Positions 8,849-17,766 of a DNA stretch of 64,000 nt are shown in pieces. Location: contig DASZPH010000060.1 of the NCBI GenBank assembly GCA_035550375.1, positions 1 through 64,000 of the forward strand, in the 5' to 3' direction. Both the position numbers and the translations under genes were made by a program. Origin of the DNA: DASSFG01 sp035550375 (GTDB lineage Bacteria; Planctomycetota; Planctomycetia; Pirellulales; JAICIG01). Position 1 is the stretch's first letter, and each line of letters starts with the position of its first letter. Under the pieces are notes generated by a model. That model had not been told where the DNA came from. It searched no databases and was given only the letters and a program-made list of their open reading frames with translations.

Positions 8849-10158
8849 GGCACGTTTCCTTCTCCCGCGTCCGACAATTCCTCTCCGCTTCCCGCGGGCG
8901 GCACGTGCACCATTTCGCTGCGCACGACCACCACCGCCGCTGCGAGGCCGAAGACAACCTGCGAAACGATGAACCACGGCCAATCGACCCGGTCGGCCAG
9001 CAGCGGGTTGACGACGCCCATCATGCCGTAGCTGATCGCCGTCCAGACGAGCGGCAGCAACATGCCGCCCCAGGCCAGCGGACCGGGAATCTGCGGCAGC
9101 CGTCGCAAGAGAAGGCCGAAAAGCACGCCGAAGCTCAGCGAGATGGCCGCGTGAACGCCCATGGCCGCGATCAGCCAGCCGAAATGAAATTTCGTCAGTC
9201 GGTCGATCGTCAGTTGGTCCATGCCGGGCACGATCATGGCCGCCAGAAGATTGACCGGATACCAGATGCCGTGCCCGAAAATCTTGCTCCACAACATCGC
9301 CGGCAATGCCATCAGCAACCCGCCGAGCCCCGCCCCTCCCACGGCGGCCGTCAGGGGTGGCGCCTCGGGGTGGCGCATGACGAACGTCGCCATGACCACG
9401 CCGAACAGGAACTGCGAGGCGATGAACCAGGGCCAGTCGACACCCTGCTGCAGCACCGGGTTGACCGCGCCCATCAAGACGAAGCTCACGCCGGTCCAGA
9501 GCATGGGCGCAAGCAGGGCTCCCCAGGCCAGCGGCTTGGGAAGATCAGGCAAGGTGGGCATCAAGACGCCGTAGATCAATCCCAGCACCACGGACATGGC
9601 CGCGTGAATGATCACCGCCACGATCAGCACAACGACGTTGAACCTTTCGAGCTGATCCGTGGGCAGGTTGTCCATGCCCGGCAGCACCATGGCCGCCAGC
9701 AAGTTCACCGGATACCAGATGCCGTGGCCGCTAAGCGCGCCGTAGGCCAGCGCGGGCAACGGCATCACGAGCCCGCCGACCATCCCCCCCTTGATGCCGG
9801 CGGAGATCGGATGCACGCGCTCGGGCAGCCGCAAGCGATATCCGGGCACGCCCACCCGCAGATGCTCGACGCGCTCCGCGGCGGCCGCAAAAGGCGCCGG
9901 CTGCGCCGCAGCCGCGAGGGGTTCGTACATGTGTCCCCGGCCGGGCAACAGTTGCCCCAGCCAGGTAGCCAGCCCGATCAAAAATAGCCCTCCGCCGACG
10001 ATCACGAACACCCAACTTGTCACGGCACCTGCCGCAAGCACGACCAGGCCGACGGACAAGACCAGGGGCGCCGCGGTCGGCCGGGGCATCTCGATCCCGT
10101 GCCCCTCGACCTCTCGGTGATCCCGAGGGTGCTCCGAATGGATCGGGTCGGTTTCCAT
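8845..10158 (-). CDS. Polytopic membrane protein with an internal duplication, oxidase operon
   Basis: 437 residues. Two N-terminal helices (about 31-70) follow a charged His-rich tail; they recall small oxidase subunits, but the match is weak. The rest is a tandem duplication of about 143 residues: repeat 1 about 121-262, repeat 2 about 271-413. The offset is a constant 151 residues: HGIWYPVNLLAAM at 145 and 296, VDWPWFI at 240 and 391, and P-L-A-W-G at 209 and 360. Each repeat has about four hydrophobic helices. The start at 10158 has a strong ribosome-binding site (AAGGGGTGAG). It lies between coxC and the cytochrome c gene, so a structural or linking role in the reductase-oxidase assembly is likely, though unproven. 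I do not recognise the family. Confidence 0.85.
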   Translation of the reverse strand: METDPIHSEHPRDHREVEGHGIEMPRPTAAPLVLSVGLVVLAAGAVTSWVFVIVGGGLFLIGLATWLGQLLPGRGHMYEPLAAAAQPAPFAAAAERVEHLRVGVPGYRLRLPERVHPISAGIKGGMVGGLVMPLPALAYGALSGHGIWYPVNLLAAMVLPGMDNLPTDQLERFNVVVLIVAVIIHAAMSVVLGLIYGVLMPTLPDLPKPLAWGALLAPMLWTGVSFVLMGAVNPVLQQGVDWPWFIASQFLFGVVMATFVMRHPEAPPLTAAVGGAGLGGLLMALPAMLWSKIFGHGIWYPVNLLAAMIVPGMDQLTIDRLTKFHFGWLIAAMGVHAAISLSFGVLFGLLLRRLPQIPGPLAWGGMLLPLVWTAISYGMMGVVNPLLADRVDWPWFIVSQVVFGLAAAVVVVRSEMVHVPPAGSGEELSDAGEGNVP

Positions 10159-10173
10159 GCTTGCTCACCCCTT

Positions 10174-10818
10174 CTATCTGCCGACCAGGTACACAATCGT
10201 GAACACGGCGAGCCACACCCCGTCGACAAAGTGCCAGTACCACGACACAAGCTGAACCGGCTGCGCCTCCTTGATCGACAAGCGCCGGCCCAGCATCAGG
10301 CCGGCCAGGCCCAACATCATGGCGATGCCGATCGTCACGTGCAGCGCGTGGAATCCAACCAGCGTATAGAAGGTCGTGCCGAACAGGTTGCGGCTGATCG
10401 TGAGCTGATGCTCGACGATCAGTTGCCGCCATTCATAGGCCGTTCCCAGCAAGAACACGATACCCAGCCCGGTCGTTGCCGCCCAGGCGAGCAGGAACTC
10501 CCGCGCGCGATTCTCATGCAGACGTTTCTCGGCCAGGTGGATCGTTCCGCTGCTGGCGACCAGGCAGATGGTGGTTGCGAACACGAGCGGCAGCGAGAGC
10601 ACTTCCCGCGGCGTGGGGCCGGCGGTGTCCTGGCCGAGATAGGCCAGATAGGACGTGATCAACGTACTGAAGAACGATGCCTCGGAAAGGAGAAAGGCGA
10701 GCATGCCCCATTGCGCCGTGTTGAGCGCCTTCTCGGGCGCAATCGCCGGGGGAAACGGCAGCCCGGTCGTGCCCCCGTGATCTGCGAACCCCGACGTGTT
10801 GGCCGCCAATTCACTCAT
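10174..10818 (-). CDS. ctaE: Cytochrome c oxidase subunit III
   Basis: 214 residues with at least five hydrophobic helices. It carries subunit III hallmarks: FLLSEASFFSTLI near residue 40, VGFHALHVTIGI near 154 and SWYWHFVDGVWLAVF near the C-terminus. The acidic residue in SEASFF and the histidine in HALH are typical of this family. Subunit III stabilises the catalytic core and helps proton uptake. It sits 32 bases after the subunit I gene and 15 bases before the duplicated membrane-protein gene. Confidence 0.92.
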   Translation of the reverse strand: MSELAANTSGFADHGGTTGLPFPPAIAPEKALNTAQWGMLAFLLSEASFFSTLITSYLAYLGQDTAGPTPREVLSLPLVFATTICLVASSGTIHLAEKRLHENRAREFLLAWAATTGLGIVFLLGTAYEWRQLIVEHQLTISRNLFGTTFYTLVGFHALHVTIGIAMMLGLAGLMLGRRLSIKEAQPVQLVSWYWHFVDGVWLAVFTIVYLVGR

Positions 10819-10850
10819 GTTGATTTCCTCGATACTAGCGGCAACGACGC

Positions 10851-12512
10851 CTATTCATACTTCCAGTCGGGATCGTCGGGGTGCTTGATGTCCCACAACG
10901 GCCGGCGGCTGCGAACCTCGGGGATCTGCTCGAAGTTGTACGACGGCGGTGGCGACGGCGTCGTCCACTCCAGGGTCCAGGCGTCCCACGGATCGTTTCC
11001 TGCCGGACGGCCTTTCCACAACGAGACCACCACGTTGTAAGCGAAGAATGCGTAGCTGGGAGTCTGAAGCAAGGCGCCGAACGTCGTGAGCTGGTTCCAA
11101 AAATCCCAGCCGCGATCGACTTCGTAGGTGTAGATTCGCCGCGGCATGCCGAGGAAGCCCGAAATGTGCATCGGACCGAACGTCAGAATGAAGCCGATGT
11201 AGAGGAGCCAGAAGTGCCAGCGTGCCAGCCGCTCAGAGAGCATCCGGCCGGTGGCCTTGGGATACCAGTAATAGAGGCCGGCAAACGTGCCGAACAAGGT
11301 GCCGCCGATCAGCACCCAGTGGAAATGGCCGACGAGAAAGTAGCTGTCGGCAAGTTGAAAATCGAACGGCGCCGCGGCCAGCATGATGCCCGTCAGCCCG
11401 CCGATCAAAAACATCGACAAGAAACCAAAGGCGAACAGCATCGGCGAGGCAAACGAAATCCGGCCGCCGTACATCGTCGCCAGCCAATTGAAGAACTTGA
11501 TGCCGGTCGGGATCGACACCAGCAGGCTGCTGGCGGCGAAGAAAAGGTCCGCCGTGCGGCTCATGCCGACGGTGAACATGTGATGCGCCCAGACGCCCAT
11601 GCTGATGAAGGCGATGGCCGCCGTGGCCGCGGCCATGAATTCGTAGCCGAACAGCACCTTGCGGGAGAAGACGGGGATGATTTCCGACATCATGCCGAAG
11701 ACCGGCAAGATCAGGATGTAGACCTCGGGGTGGCCGAAGAACCAGAACAGGTGCTGCCAGAACAGGGCCGAGCCGCCGTTCTGCGTGTCGAAGAAGTGCG
11801 CCCCCAGGTTGCGGTCCAGCAGGACCATGACCAGGCCGGCCGTCAAAGGGGGCATGACCAGCAGGATCTGCACCGAGGTCCAGAGCATCGTCCAGGTGAA
11901 GAACGGCACCTTGCGCAGCGTCATGCCGGGGGCCCGCATGGCAAGGATCGTCGCCAGGAAGTTGACCGCCGCGGCCACCGTGCCGGTGCCGCTGACCACC
12001 AATCCCAAGGCCCAAAAGTCGGTGGCCGCGCTGCGGGCGAACGTCCGCTCGGTGAGGGGCGAATAGGCAAACCAGCCGATGGCCGGCGCGCCCCCGGTCG
12101 CGAAGCTGAAATAGACCAGCAGCCCGCCCAGCAGAGTCACCCAGAAGCCGAATGCGTTGAGCCGCGGAAACGCCATGTCGCGGGCCCCGATCGCCAGCGG
12201 CACGACGTAGTTGCCGACGCCGATCAGGATCGGCATGCCCATGAAGAACACCATCGTGGTGCCGTGCATGGTGAAAAGCTGGTTGAACGCGTCCGGGCCG
12301 ATGAAGTCGTAGCGCGGAAAGAGAAGTTGCCAGCGCATCAAGAGCGCTTCACAACCCCCGATAATCAGAAACACAATCGCCATGACGATATACATCAGGC
12401 CGATTTTCTTGTGGTCGACCGTCGTGACCAGGGAGTGCACCAGCGAGGAAAGGGACGCCGACCGGGCTGACGCCGGCTTCGACGCGGGAGCTTCGAGTTC
12501 GACAACGGCCAT
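10851..12512 (-). CDS. ctaD: Cytochrome c oxidase subunit I (caa3-type)
   Basis: 553 residues, the catalytic heme-copper subunit. The heme a ligand is in FTMHGTTMVFF. The D-channel aspartate lies in ARDMAFPRLNA. HPEVYILILP holds the CuB His and cross-linked Tyr plus the family A1 glutamate. WAHHMFTVG supplies the other CuB histidines, and GHFHWVLIGG holds the heme a3 and heme a histidines. About twelve helices are visible. I chose ATG 12512 (MAVVELEAP) because GTGAGG lies at the right distance; a longer frame starts inside the subunit II stop. The motifs predict a proton-pumping A1-type oxidase. Confidence 0.95.
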   Translation of the reverse strand: MAVVELEAPASKPASARSASLSSLVHSLVTTVDHKKIGLMYIVMAIVFLIIGGCEALLMRWQLLFPRYDFIGPDAFNQLFTMHGTTMVFFMGMPILIGVGNYVVPLAIGARDMAFPRLNAFGFWVTLLGGLLVYFSFATGGAPAIGWFAYSPLTERTFARSAATDFWALGLVVSGTGTVAAAVNFLATILAMRAPGMTLRKVPFFTWTMLWTSVQILLVMPPLTAGLVMVLLDRNLGAHFFDTQNGGSALFWQHLFWFFGHPEVYILILPVFGMMSEIIPVFSRKVLFGYEFMAAATAAIAFISMGVWAHHMFTVGMSRTADLFFAASSLLVSIPTGIKFFNWLATMYGGRISFASPMLFAFGFLSMFLIGGLTGIMLAAAPFDFQLADSYFLVGHFHWVLIGGTLFGTFAGLYYWYPKATGRMLSERLARWHFWLLYIGFILTFGPMHISGFLGMPRRIYTYEVDRGWDFWNQLTTFGALLQTPSYAFFAYNVVVSLWKGRPAGNDPWDAWTLEWTTPSPPPSYNFEQIPEVRSRRPLWDIKHPDDPDWKYE

Positions 12513-12522
12513 AGATCGAGCC

Positions 12523-13542
12523 TCACCGCAGGGTCGACAGATAAGCGACAATTTCGTGGAGCTCGCGCGTGCTCAGACCGAAGGCCGGCATCAGGCAGCC
12601 GAGCTTGACCTGCTGCGGATCCGTCAGCCACTTCCGCAGGTTTTCGGGATCGTTTGCGATCATGCCCGACGCCAGCGTCTGGCGGCCCATCAGGTGCGTC
12701 AGGTCGGGTCCGAAGGTGCCGACGGCGCGTGTGCCGCGCACGCGATGGCAATTGACGCAGGACTGAGCGAGGAAAGCCGTCTGGCCCTCCTCAACGGCCG
12801 AGTTGGCGGGCACGGCCGCCGGCTCGGCTTCCTGTTCTAACCACCGATCGAATTCGGCCGGTTCGTCGACCGTCACCCGCAGCAGCATGTTGGCGTGCTG
12901 CGTGCCGCAATACTCCGCACATTGGCCGAGATACAGACCCGGCTTGTCGGTCTGAAACCACATTTCGTTGGGATGGCCCGGAATCAGGTCGGTTTTGCCG
13001 CCCAGGCGCGGCACCCAGAAGCTGTGGCAGACGTCGGCCGACTTGAGCGTCAGGTAGACCGGCCGCGCCACTCCCTCGGTGCTAGCCGGCATGTGCATTT
13101 CGTTGGCCGTGATCAAGTCCAGCTTGCGGCCGTCGTAACTTTCGTAGACGTATTCCCACCACCACTGATGGCCGATGACCGTGATAAACAGAGCGTGGTC
13201 TTGCGGCTTCGAGGGGGGATTGGGACGGTTCACGTCCCAGAGCGTGCGGGTGACGACGAGGACAAGGATGAAGACCACCAGGGCCGGCGCCGAGGTCCAG
13301 GCGACCTCGATGGCCTTGCTGCCGTACACCTGCGGTGGTTCGCTCGTTCGCGGGCCGCGGGCACGAAACCGCACCACCGAATAAAACAGCACCCCCTCCA
13401 CGATGATGAAAATGAAGGCCGCGATGCCGGCGACGAGTGCCGACAAACTGCGGATCGATTCGGCTGGCGGCGAGACCGGATCGAAGATCGACAGGTTCTG
13501 GACCGCTTCCGGATCGCTCGCCAGCAGGAAGAATTCGCTCAT
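12523..13542 (-). CDS. ctaC: Cytochrome c oxidase subunit II with fused cytochrome c (caa3)
   Basis: 339 residues. Two membrane helices (about 33-57 and 82-100) precede the cupredoxin domain. CuA ligands are H173, C208, E210, C212, H216 and M219, in CAEYCGTQHANM. A C-terminal cytochrome c domain carries CVNCH (262-266) with the probable Met ligand in LGCLMPAF (M318). CuA plus fused heme c defines a caa3 oxidase. This is the first gene of a nine-gene minus-strand operon reaching 3140. The ATG at 13542 was preferred to a frame starting 59 residues earlier because the family begins near here and the extra residues are Arg-rich. Confidence 0.93.
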   Translation of the reverse strand: MSEFFLLASDPEAVQNLSIFDPVSPPAESIRSLSALVAGIAAFIFIIVEGVLFYSVVRFRARGPRTSEPPQVYGSKAIEVAWTSAPALVVFILVLVVTRTLWDVNRPNPPSKPQDHALFITVIGHQWWWEYVYESYDGRKLDLITANEMHMPASTEGVARPVYLTLKSADVCHSFWVPRLGGKTDLIPGHPNEMWFQTDKPGLYLGQCAEYCGTQHANMLLRVTVDEPAEFDRWLEQEAEPAAVPANSAVEEGQTAFLAQSCVNCHRVRGTRAVGTFGPDLTHLMGRQTLASGMIANDPENLRKWLTDPQQVKLGCLMPAFGLSTRELHEIVAYLSTLR

Positions 13543-13776
13543 GTCAGCATTCCGTTGCGTGAGTCCCGGGCCTGGGCGACGATTTGCCCGGACGCCGCTT
13601 CGCGGACGATCGAGGCGGCCCTCGCTGTCGAGGCTGATTTTGACGATGTCGGGCCGAAATAGCAATGCAGCGTTACGGCATCTCGCTGACCGTGGGCTCT
13701 TCCGGACCGGCCGAGTCAAGCGCAGAGGACGTTCGCGACTCGCATCCCGCGAACGTGCCGATTATACCTGTGTGTT

Positions 13777-15795
13777 ATGAAGTGCCTCATTCGCGCTGCC
13801 GCTGTGTTGCTCGCGCTGCTCGCCCCGTGCGAGCTGCGTGCCGGGGTTGTTTCCGTCGAAATCAGCAGTCGAACGCCCTACGCCGAGGGTCGCGCCTTCG
13901 GCGATCGCGGATCGTACGAAAAATGGCGCGGCAAGCTGCGTTTCGCCGTCGATCCGACGTCGGCCGCCAACCAGCAGGTGGTCGATTTGGAACTGGCGCC
14001 CCGCAACGACCGGGGACAAGTTGAGTTCTCGGCCGATCTGGAAATCCTGGCCCCCGCCGACCTGTCGAAGGCCACCGGCTCGCTTCTTTACGACGTCAAC
14101 AACCGCGGCAACCGCACGTGCCTGGGGCAGTTCAACGGCGGCGGCGACGAGTTTCTGATGCGCGAAGGCTTCATCGTCGTCTTCAGCGGTTGGATCGCCG
14201 AGACGCTGCCGGGGGACGATCGCTTGCGGCTGACCGCTCCGGTGGCCACCGACAGCGGCAAGCCGATTCGCGGCGTGGTGCGCGCCGAGATGGCGCCCGA
14301 TCAGCCGGTCGAGCGAATGAACATCGCCCACTGGGCGAACCAAGGCAGCTATCCGCCCAGCGAACGAGGACTCGAAAAAGCCACGCTCACCTGGCGGCTG
14401 CGCGAAAAAGACGTCCGCGTGCCGATTCCTCGCTCGCAGTGGCGGCTGGAGCAAACCTGGGTCGAGGCCGAGGGCCAACGCGGGCAGTTGCCCCTGATCG
14501 AGTTGGTTCTTTCCGGCGGCTTCCAGCCGGGGTACCTCTACGAACTCATCTACGAAGCGGAGGGACCGATCGTGCAGGGGCTCGGTCTGGCGGGCATCCG
14601 CGACCTGGTTTCTTGCCTGAAATACGACGGCAGCGAGCGCAACCCGCTGCGGACAAAACAGGGCGCGCCCGTCGTGCGCTACGCTTACGGCTTCGGCACG
14701 TCGCAGAGCGGCCGTTGCCTGCGGCAGTTTCTCTACGACGGTTTCAACGCCGACGAGCGGGGCCGAATCGTGTTCGACGGACTCATGCCGCACGTGGCGG
14801 GCGGCGGGCTTGGTTTTTTCAACCATCGCTTCGCCTCGCCCACCCGGCACAACGGCCAGCACGACAACCACCTTTACCCGGCCGACATGTTCCCTTTCAC
14901 CTACGGCGACGAGCAAGATCCGTTCACCCAGCGCACCGACGGCATCCTGCGGCGGGCTCGCTCTGCCCACGTCGTGCCTAAAGTCATGCACACGCAATCG
15001 TCCTCAGAATACTGGCACCGCAGCGGCTCGCTGGTGCACACCGATCCTCTCGGCAAGAGCGACGCGGAGATTCCCGCCGAAGTGCGCATCTACGCCTTCG
15101 GCGGTTGCCAGCATGGTGCCGGCAGCGGCGTCGCGGGCGAGCGCGGCGCGGGTCAGCTTCCGGCCAACCCCAGCGACTATCGGCCGTTTTTGCGAGCGCT
15201 GCTGCTGGCCCTCGACGCCTGGGTGCGCGACGATCGTGCGCCGCCGCCGAGCGTCTATCCGCGACTCTCCGACGCCACGCTGAGCGGCTGGCGCGAGTCG
15301 GAGAGCGGCTGGCAAGCGTTGCCCGGAGTGCGCTATCCTGAGGTGATCCAGCAGCCGGAATTTCTCGATCGCGGACCCGACTTCCTGGGCCTGCGCCGAA
15401 TTACGATCGAGCCGCCGGTCCACCGCGGGGAATACGCGGTGCGCGTGCCGAGCTTTGGTTCCGACAACCACGAACCGGGAACGCTGCGGCTTCCTGGCGT
15501 GGCCGTGCCGGTCGCCACCTACACGAGTTGGAACCTGCGGCATCGGTCGATCGGGGCGGAGAACGAGCTACTCGGCCTCACTGGCGGATACGTGCCGCTG
15601 CCAAAAACGGCGGAACAACGTCGGGCCGCCGGCGATCCCCGACCGGCTTTGCTGGAGCGATATCGGGACTTTGACGACTACCGCGAGAAGTACATGGCGG
15701 CGGCCCGCCAGCTGGTTGCCTCCGGCTACCTCCTCGAAGAGGAGTTACCCCGTCTGGAAGCCGCCGCCGCCCGGCACCGATCGCTCTTCGACTGA
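13777..15795 (+). CDS. Secreted alpha/beta-hydrolase domain protein
   Basis: 672 residues. A signal peptide (MKCLIRAAAVLLALLAPC...LRA, cleavage near 22) leads into a large alpha/beta-hydrolase domain of the type found in long secreted bacterial proteins. The nucleophile elbow is probably GTSQSGR, near residue 308. A candidate catalytic histidine lies downstream in S-S-S-E-Y-W-H-R or FGGCQHG. The export signal implies a periplasmic or envelope enzyme, perhaps an esterase; the substrate is unknown. It is divergent from the respiratory operon, sharing about 230 bases of upstream sequence. Its 3' end overlaps the kinase gene on the other strand by 51 bases. Confidence 0.8.
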   Translation: MKCLIRAAAVLLALLAPCELRAGVVSVEISSRTPYAEGRAFGDRGSYEKWRGKLRFAVDPTSAANQQVVDLELAPRNDRGQVEFSADLEILAPADLSKATGSLLYDVNNRGNRTCLGQFNGGGDEFLMREGFIVVFSGWIAETLPGDDRLRLTAPVATDSGKPIRGVVRAEMAPDQPVERMNIAHWANQGSYPPSERGLEKATLTWRLREKDVRVPIPRSQWRLEQTWVEAEGQRGQLPLIELVLSGGFQPGYLYELIYEAEGPIVQGLGLAGIRDLVSCLKYDGSERNPLRTKQGAPVVRYAYGFGTSQSGRCLRQFLYDGFNADERGRIVFDGLMPHVAGGGLGFFNHRFASPTRHNGQHDNHLYPADMFPFTYGDEQDPFTQRTDGILRRARSAHVVPKVMHTQSSSEYWHRSGSLVHTDPLGKSDAEIPAEVRIYAFGGCQHGAGSGVAGERGAGQLPANPSDYRPFLRALLLALDAWVRDDRAPPPSVYPRLSDATLSGWRESESGWQALPGVRYPEVIQQPEFLDRGPDFLGLRRITIEPPVHRGEYAVRVPSFGSDNHEPGTLRLPGVAVPVATYTSWNLRHRSIGAENELLGLTGGYVPLPKTAEQRRAAGDPRPALLERYRDFDDYREKYMAAARQLVASGYLLEEELPRLEAAAARHRSLFD

Positions 15796-16434
15796 TCGCC
15801 CCGAGTGCGCGCATCCCGCGCGCCTGCCGCCACACAGGACCAGGTCAGCCCGTTCTCGGCAGCCGTCGGCCAGAATGGCCTCGGCGTTAAGGCGGTCGTT
15901 GCTCACGGCGCGGTGGCGGCCCTCTTCGAGCGTCGACGCCAGCCCGGTCTCGACGTGACGGACCGTTAACCGCTCGACCGCCTCGTCGAGGGGGCAATCG
16001 AGAAAAACCCGCAGATCGAAGAATGCCTCTGCACGCCAGGCCCGCATTAGCACGTAAATTCCCTCGACGATCACCAAAGGGAATTCGGGGGTGACGCGCA
16101 CGGCACCCGGCTTGGGATCCTTCTCGGCGTGGTCGAAACCGGGGAAAAGGCCGCTACGGGTTTGGCGGAGCTTTTGCATGTCGGCGTAAAAAGCGTCGGC
16201 ATCGAAGGTGTGCAGAGCGCCCCGGCGACGCATCCCCTCGGCGTCGAGGCGGCTGCGCGGCAGATGGTAGCCGTCCATCGGAACGACCATCGCGTCGGGT
16301 CGGCGGGCCGCAATCTCGCGGCACAGCGTCGTCTTGCCACTGCCCGGAACGCCGGCAATGCCGACGAGGTAGGCGTCGGGCCGCCTCTCGAGAGCGGCGA
16401 AGAAAACGTCTGCCAGCGATTTCGTGTCGTGCAT
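15745..16434 (-). CDS. Nucleoside/sugar kinase-like P-loop protein
   Basis: 229 residues. The Walker A motif GVPGSGKTT lies at about 28-36. M-D-G-Y-H-L-P follows near 54-60, then F-D-A-D-A-F, I-V-E-G-I-Y-V-L and a lid region (V-E-R-L-T-V-R-H). This order matches the uridine kinase / phosphoribulokinase / fructose-transport kinase-like group, where the D-G-Y/F-H motif binds substrate. It is cytoplasmic. The last 30 residues are Arg/Gly-rich and overlap the 3' end of the convergent hydrolase gene, so the tail may have been extended by loss of an older stop. The substrate cannot be read from sequence. Confidence 0.82.
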   Translation of the reverse strand: MHDTKSLADVFFAALERRPDAYLVGIAGVPGSGKTTLCREIAARRPDAMVVPMDGYHLPRSRLDAEGMRRRGALHTFDADAFYADMQKLRQTRSGLFPGFDHAEKDPKPGAVRVTPEFPLVIVEGIYVLMRAWRAEAFFDLRVFLDCPLDEAVERLTVRHVETGLASTLEEGRHRAVSNDRLNAEAILADGCRERADLVLCGGRRAGCAHSGRSVEERSVPGGGGFQTG

Positions 16435-16921
16435 GCGCCAAGCGAAGGTTCGGGTATGGGTTAAAGCGTGTCATGACTTGGGAATTCCGCCTCGAAAATA
16501 GCCGGCGGTGATTGTATGCGGCGGTAATGCTCCTCAGGAACGAACAAAAATAACTTCCGCAAGCCACGCCGGCGAGCGGGAGGCTGCGCCTCCCGGTAGT
16601 GCAACGAACCACGCCACACCTGCGATTAACAAGGGACTTACCGCGATGCTTACGCTCGCCTTAGCAGCAAACGTGGTGGTTGCTTTTCGTCTGATCCTCA
16701 CTTTCGTGTCCGCGACGAGCAGAAGCGGTTTTTCTTCGAGCACTTCCTCGACAGCATGCGCAGCGACGGTGTCGTCGCCGTTGCGGAGGAAGATCCGCGC
16801 TCGACCGATTCCGCGGCGCTCAGAGCGCCTTCGGCGGAGCAACTCGCCATGCAGGACGAAGACGTCCCCTGACCACGAAGTCTTCGTGGTAAAAGCAGCC
16901 GAACTGCTCGCGTCGCTATTC
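16435..16921. other. Intergenic stretch with a hairpin and an orphan coding-like frame
   Basis: The first 190 bases hold no gene but contain an 8-bp stem hairpin at 16577-16595 (CGGGAGGC-TGC-GCCTCCCG). Beyond it lies a plus-strand open frame at 16630-16872, listed separately. Nothing else is recognisable. Confidence 0.4.
16630..16872 (+). pseudogene. Possible gene remnant without a start codon
   Basis: Between a TAA at 16627 and TGA at 16870 one frame stays open for 80 codons and reads like protein: P-H-F-R-V-R-D-E-Q-K-R-F-F-F-E-H-F-L-D-S-M-R, then an acidic tail ending Q-D-E-D-V-P. No ATG, GTG or TTG is available before the conserved-looking part. It may be the 3' end of a gene that lost its 5' half, or chance. 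The antisense frames look less protein-like. Confidence 0.3.
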
Positions 16922-17143
16922 TCAGCGCAGCGACACGACGCGGCCACGAGATTCGGCGTCGATGCTGATTTTGTCCTCGCGAGCCAGCCAGCCGAGCGCC
17001 AGCAACACCAGGTCGCGCGGGGCGCCGCTCTCCTTGATAACCTTGGCCATGCTCAGCGGGCCGTGCCCGTCGAGAAGCCGCCACACCAGCCCCGCCGTTT
17101 CACCAATCTGCTCCAGGTCACAACTCACGCTCGCTGTCGCCAT
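16922..17143 (-). CDS. Small winged-helix protein (DUF2582-like)
   Basis: 73 residues, the size of stand-alone winged-helix domains of the DUF2582 type. The order is a helix (I-G-E-T-A-G-L-V-W-R-L-L), then M-A-K-V-I-K-E-S-G, a recognition-helix-like D-L-V-L-L-A-L-G-W-L-A-R-E-D-K-I, and a short beta wing (I-S-I-D-A-E...V-V-S-L). The start is well supported by AAGGAGTTGCAGAA-ATG. Homologues are assumed to bind DNA or partner proteins; targets are unknown. The region before its start leads toward the PsbP-like gene on the same strand. Confidence 0.8.
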   Translation of the reverse strand: MATASVSCDLEQIGETAGLVWRLLDGHGPLSMAKVIKESGAPRDLVLLALGWLAREDKISIDAESRGRVVSLR

Positions 17144-17268
17144 TTCTGCAACTCCTTGCTTTCGGGTGCAATTCCTTGCATGCGTTCTGGACAGTCGGCC
17201 CGGAATCCTGGTATCGGGCCGCTAAAAGAATATAGTGCGCCCCCTGAACAAAACTCAAGCTGGATTGC

Positions 17269-17694
17269 CTAATCGCCTAGCAGGCTGAGAGTTATGGCGC
17301 GGAAAATGGCCTCGACTTCCGCCAGTTCCCGGTCGTCGGCCTGCCAGAAAATGACGAGTGTTGCCTCGTCGGTCCGCCCGCTTCGCACCGCGGCCGTGTT
17401 GGTCAGATCGAGGCAGTAGAAATTCATGTCGCAGCCGACCAGGTCGGTCTGGCCGACCGTTTCTTCGACCGCCTCGGCGTCGAGTTCGTCGTAGACCTCT
17501 TTCATCGTCGTTAGTGCCGCGTCCACAAGCTCTTCGGGCGCCTGCCACGGCGGGTGGATCATCACCGACCAGAAGGCGCCTCCCGGACTGTAGACCGAGA
17601 CCGATTTTTCCCCCTCCAGCGCCTCCCCCTCGTCGAGCGTCCAGTTGTCGGGGTATTGGAAGCGGATGCCGAGTTTTTCGTAGGTGGCGGGCAT
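17269..17694 (-). CDS. Hypothetical protein with PsbP/DUF1795-like pattern
   Basis: 141 residues, no signal peptide. The opening pattern Y-E-K-L-G-I-R-F-Q-Y-P-D-N-W-T-L followed by V-S-V-Y-S-P-G-G-A-F-W-S-V resembles PsbP-like folds, in which a strand bearing (F/Y)-P-x-x-W begins the domain. The C-terminal half is alternating strand and helix, ending A-I-F-R-A-I-T-L-S-L. The start at 17694 is the first Met of the conserved-looking part; the longer frame to 18333 is antisense to the TPR gene. Function unknown. It is divergent from the TPR lipoprotein gene, about 70 bases away. Confidence 0.7.
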   Translation of the reverse strand: MPATYEKLGIRFQYPDNWTLDEGEALEGEKSVSVYSPGGAFWSVMIHPPWQAPEELVDAALTTMKEVYDELDAEAVEETVGQTDLVGCDMNFYCLDLTNTAAVRSGRTDEATLVIFWQADDRELAEVEAIFRAITLSLLGD

Positions 17695-17766
17695 ACCCGT
17701 ATTCAACACCGCCTTGTGCGTTACTGCAATTGCTGATAGGCTTTGCGGCCCTTCGAGTTTGCCGGC

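Noticed and set aside
13762..14997. A 411-residue minus-strand frame inside the hydrolase gene
   Set aside because: The plus-strand gene has a signal peptide and a GTSQSGR nucleophile elbow; the antisense frame lacks motifs.
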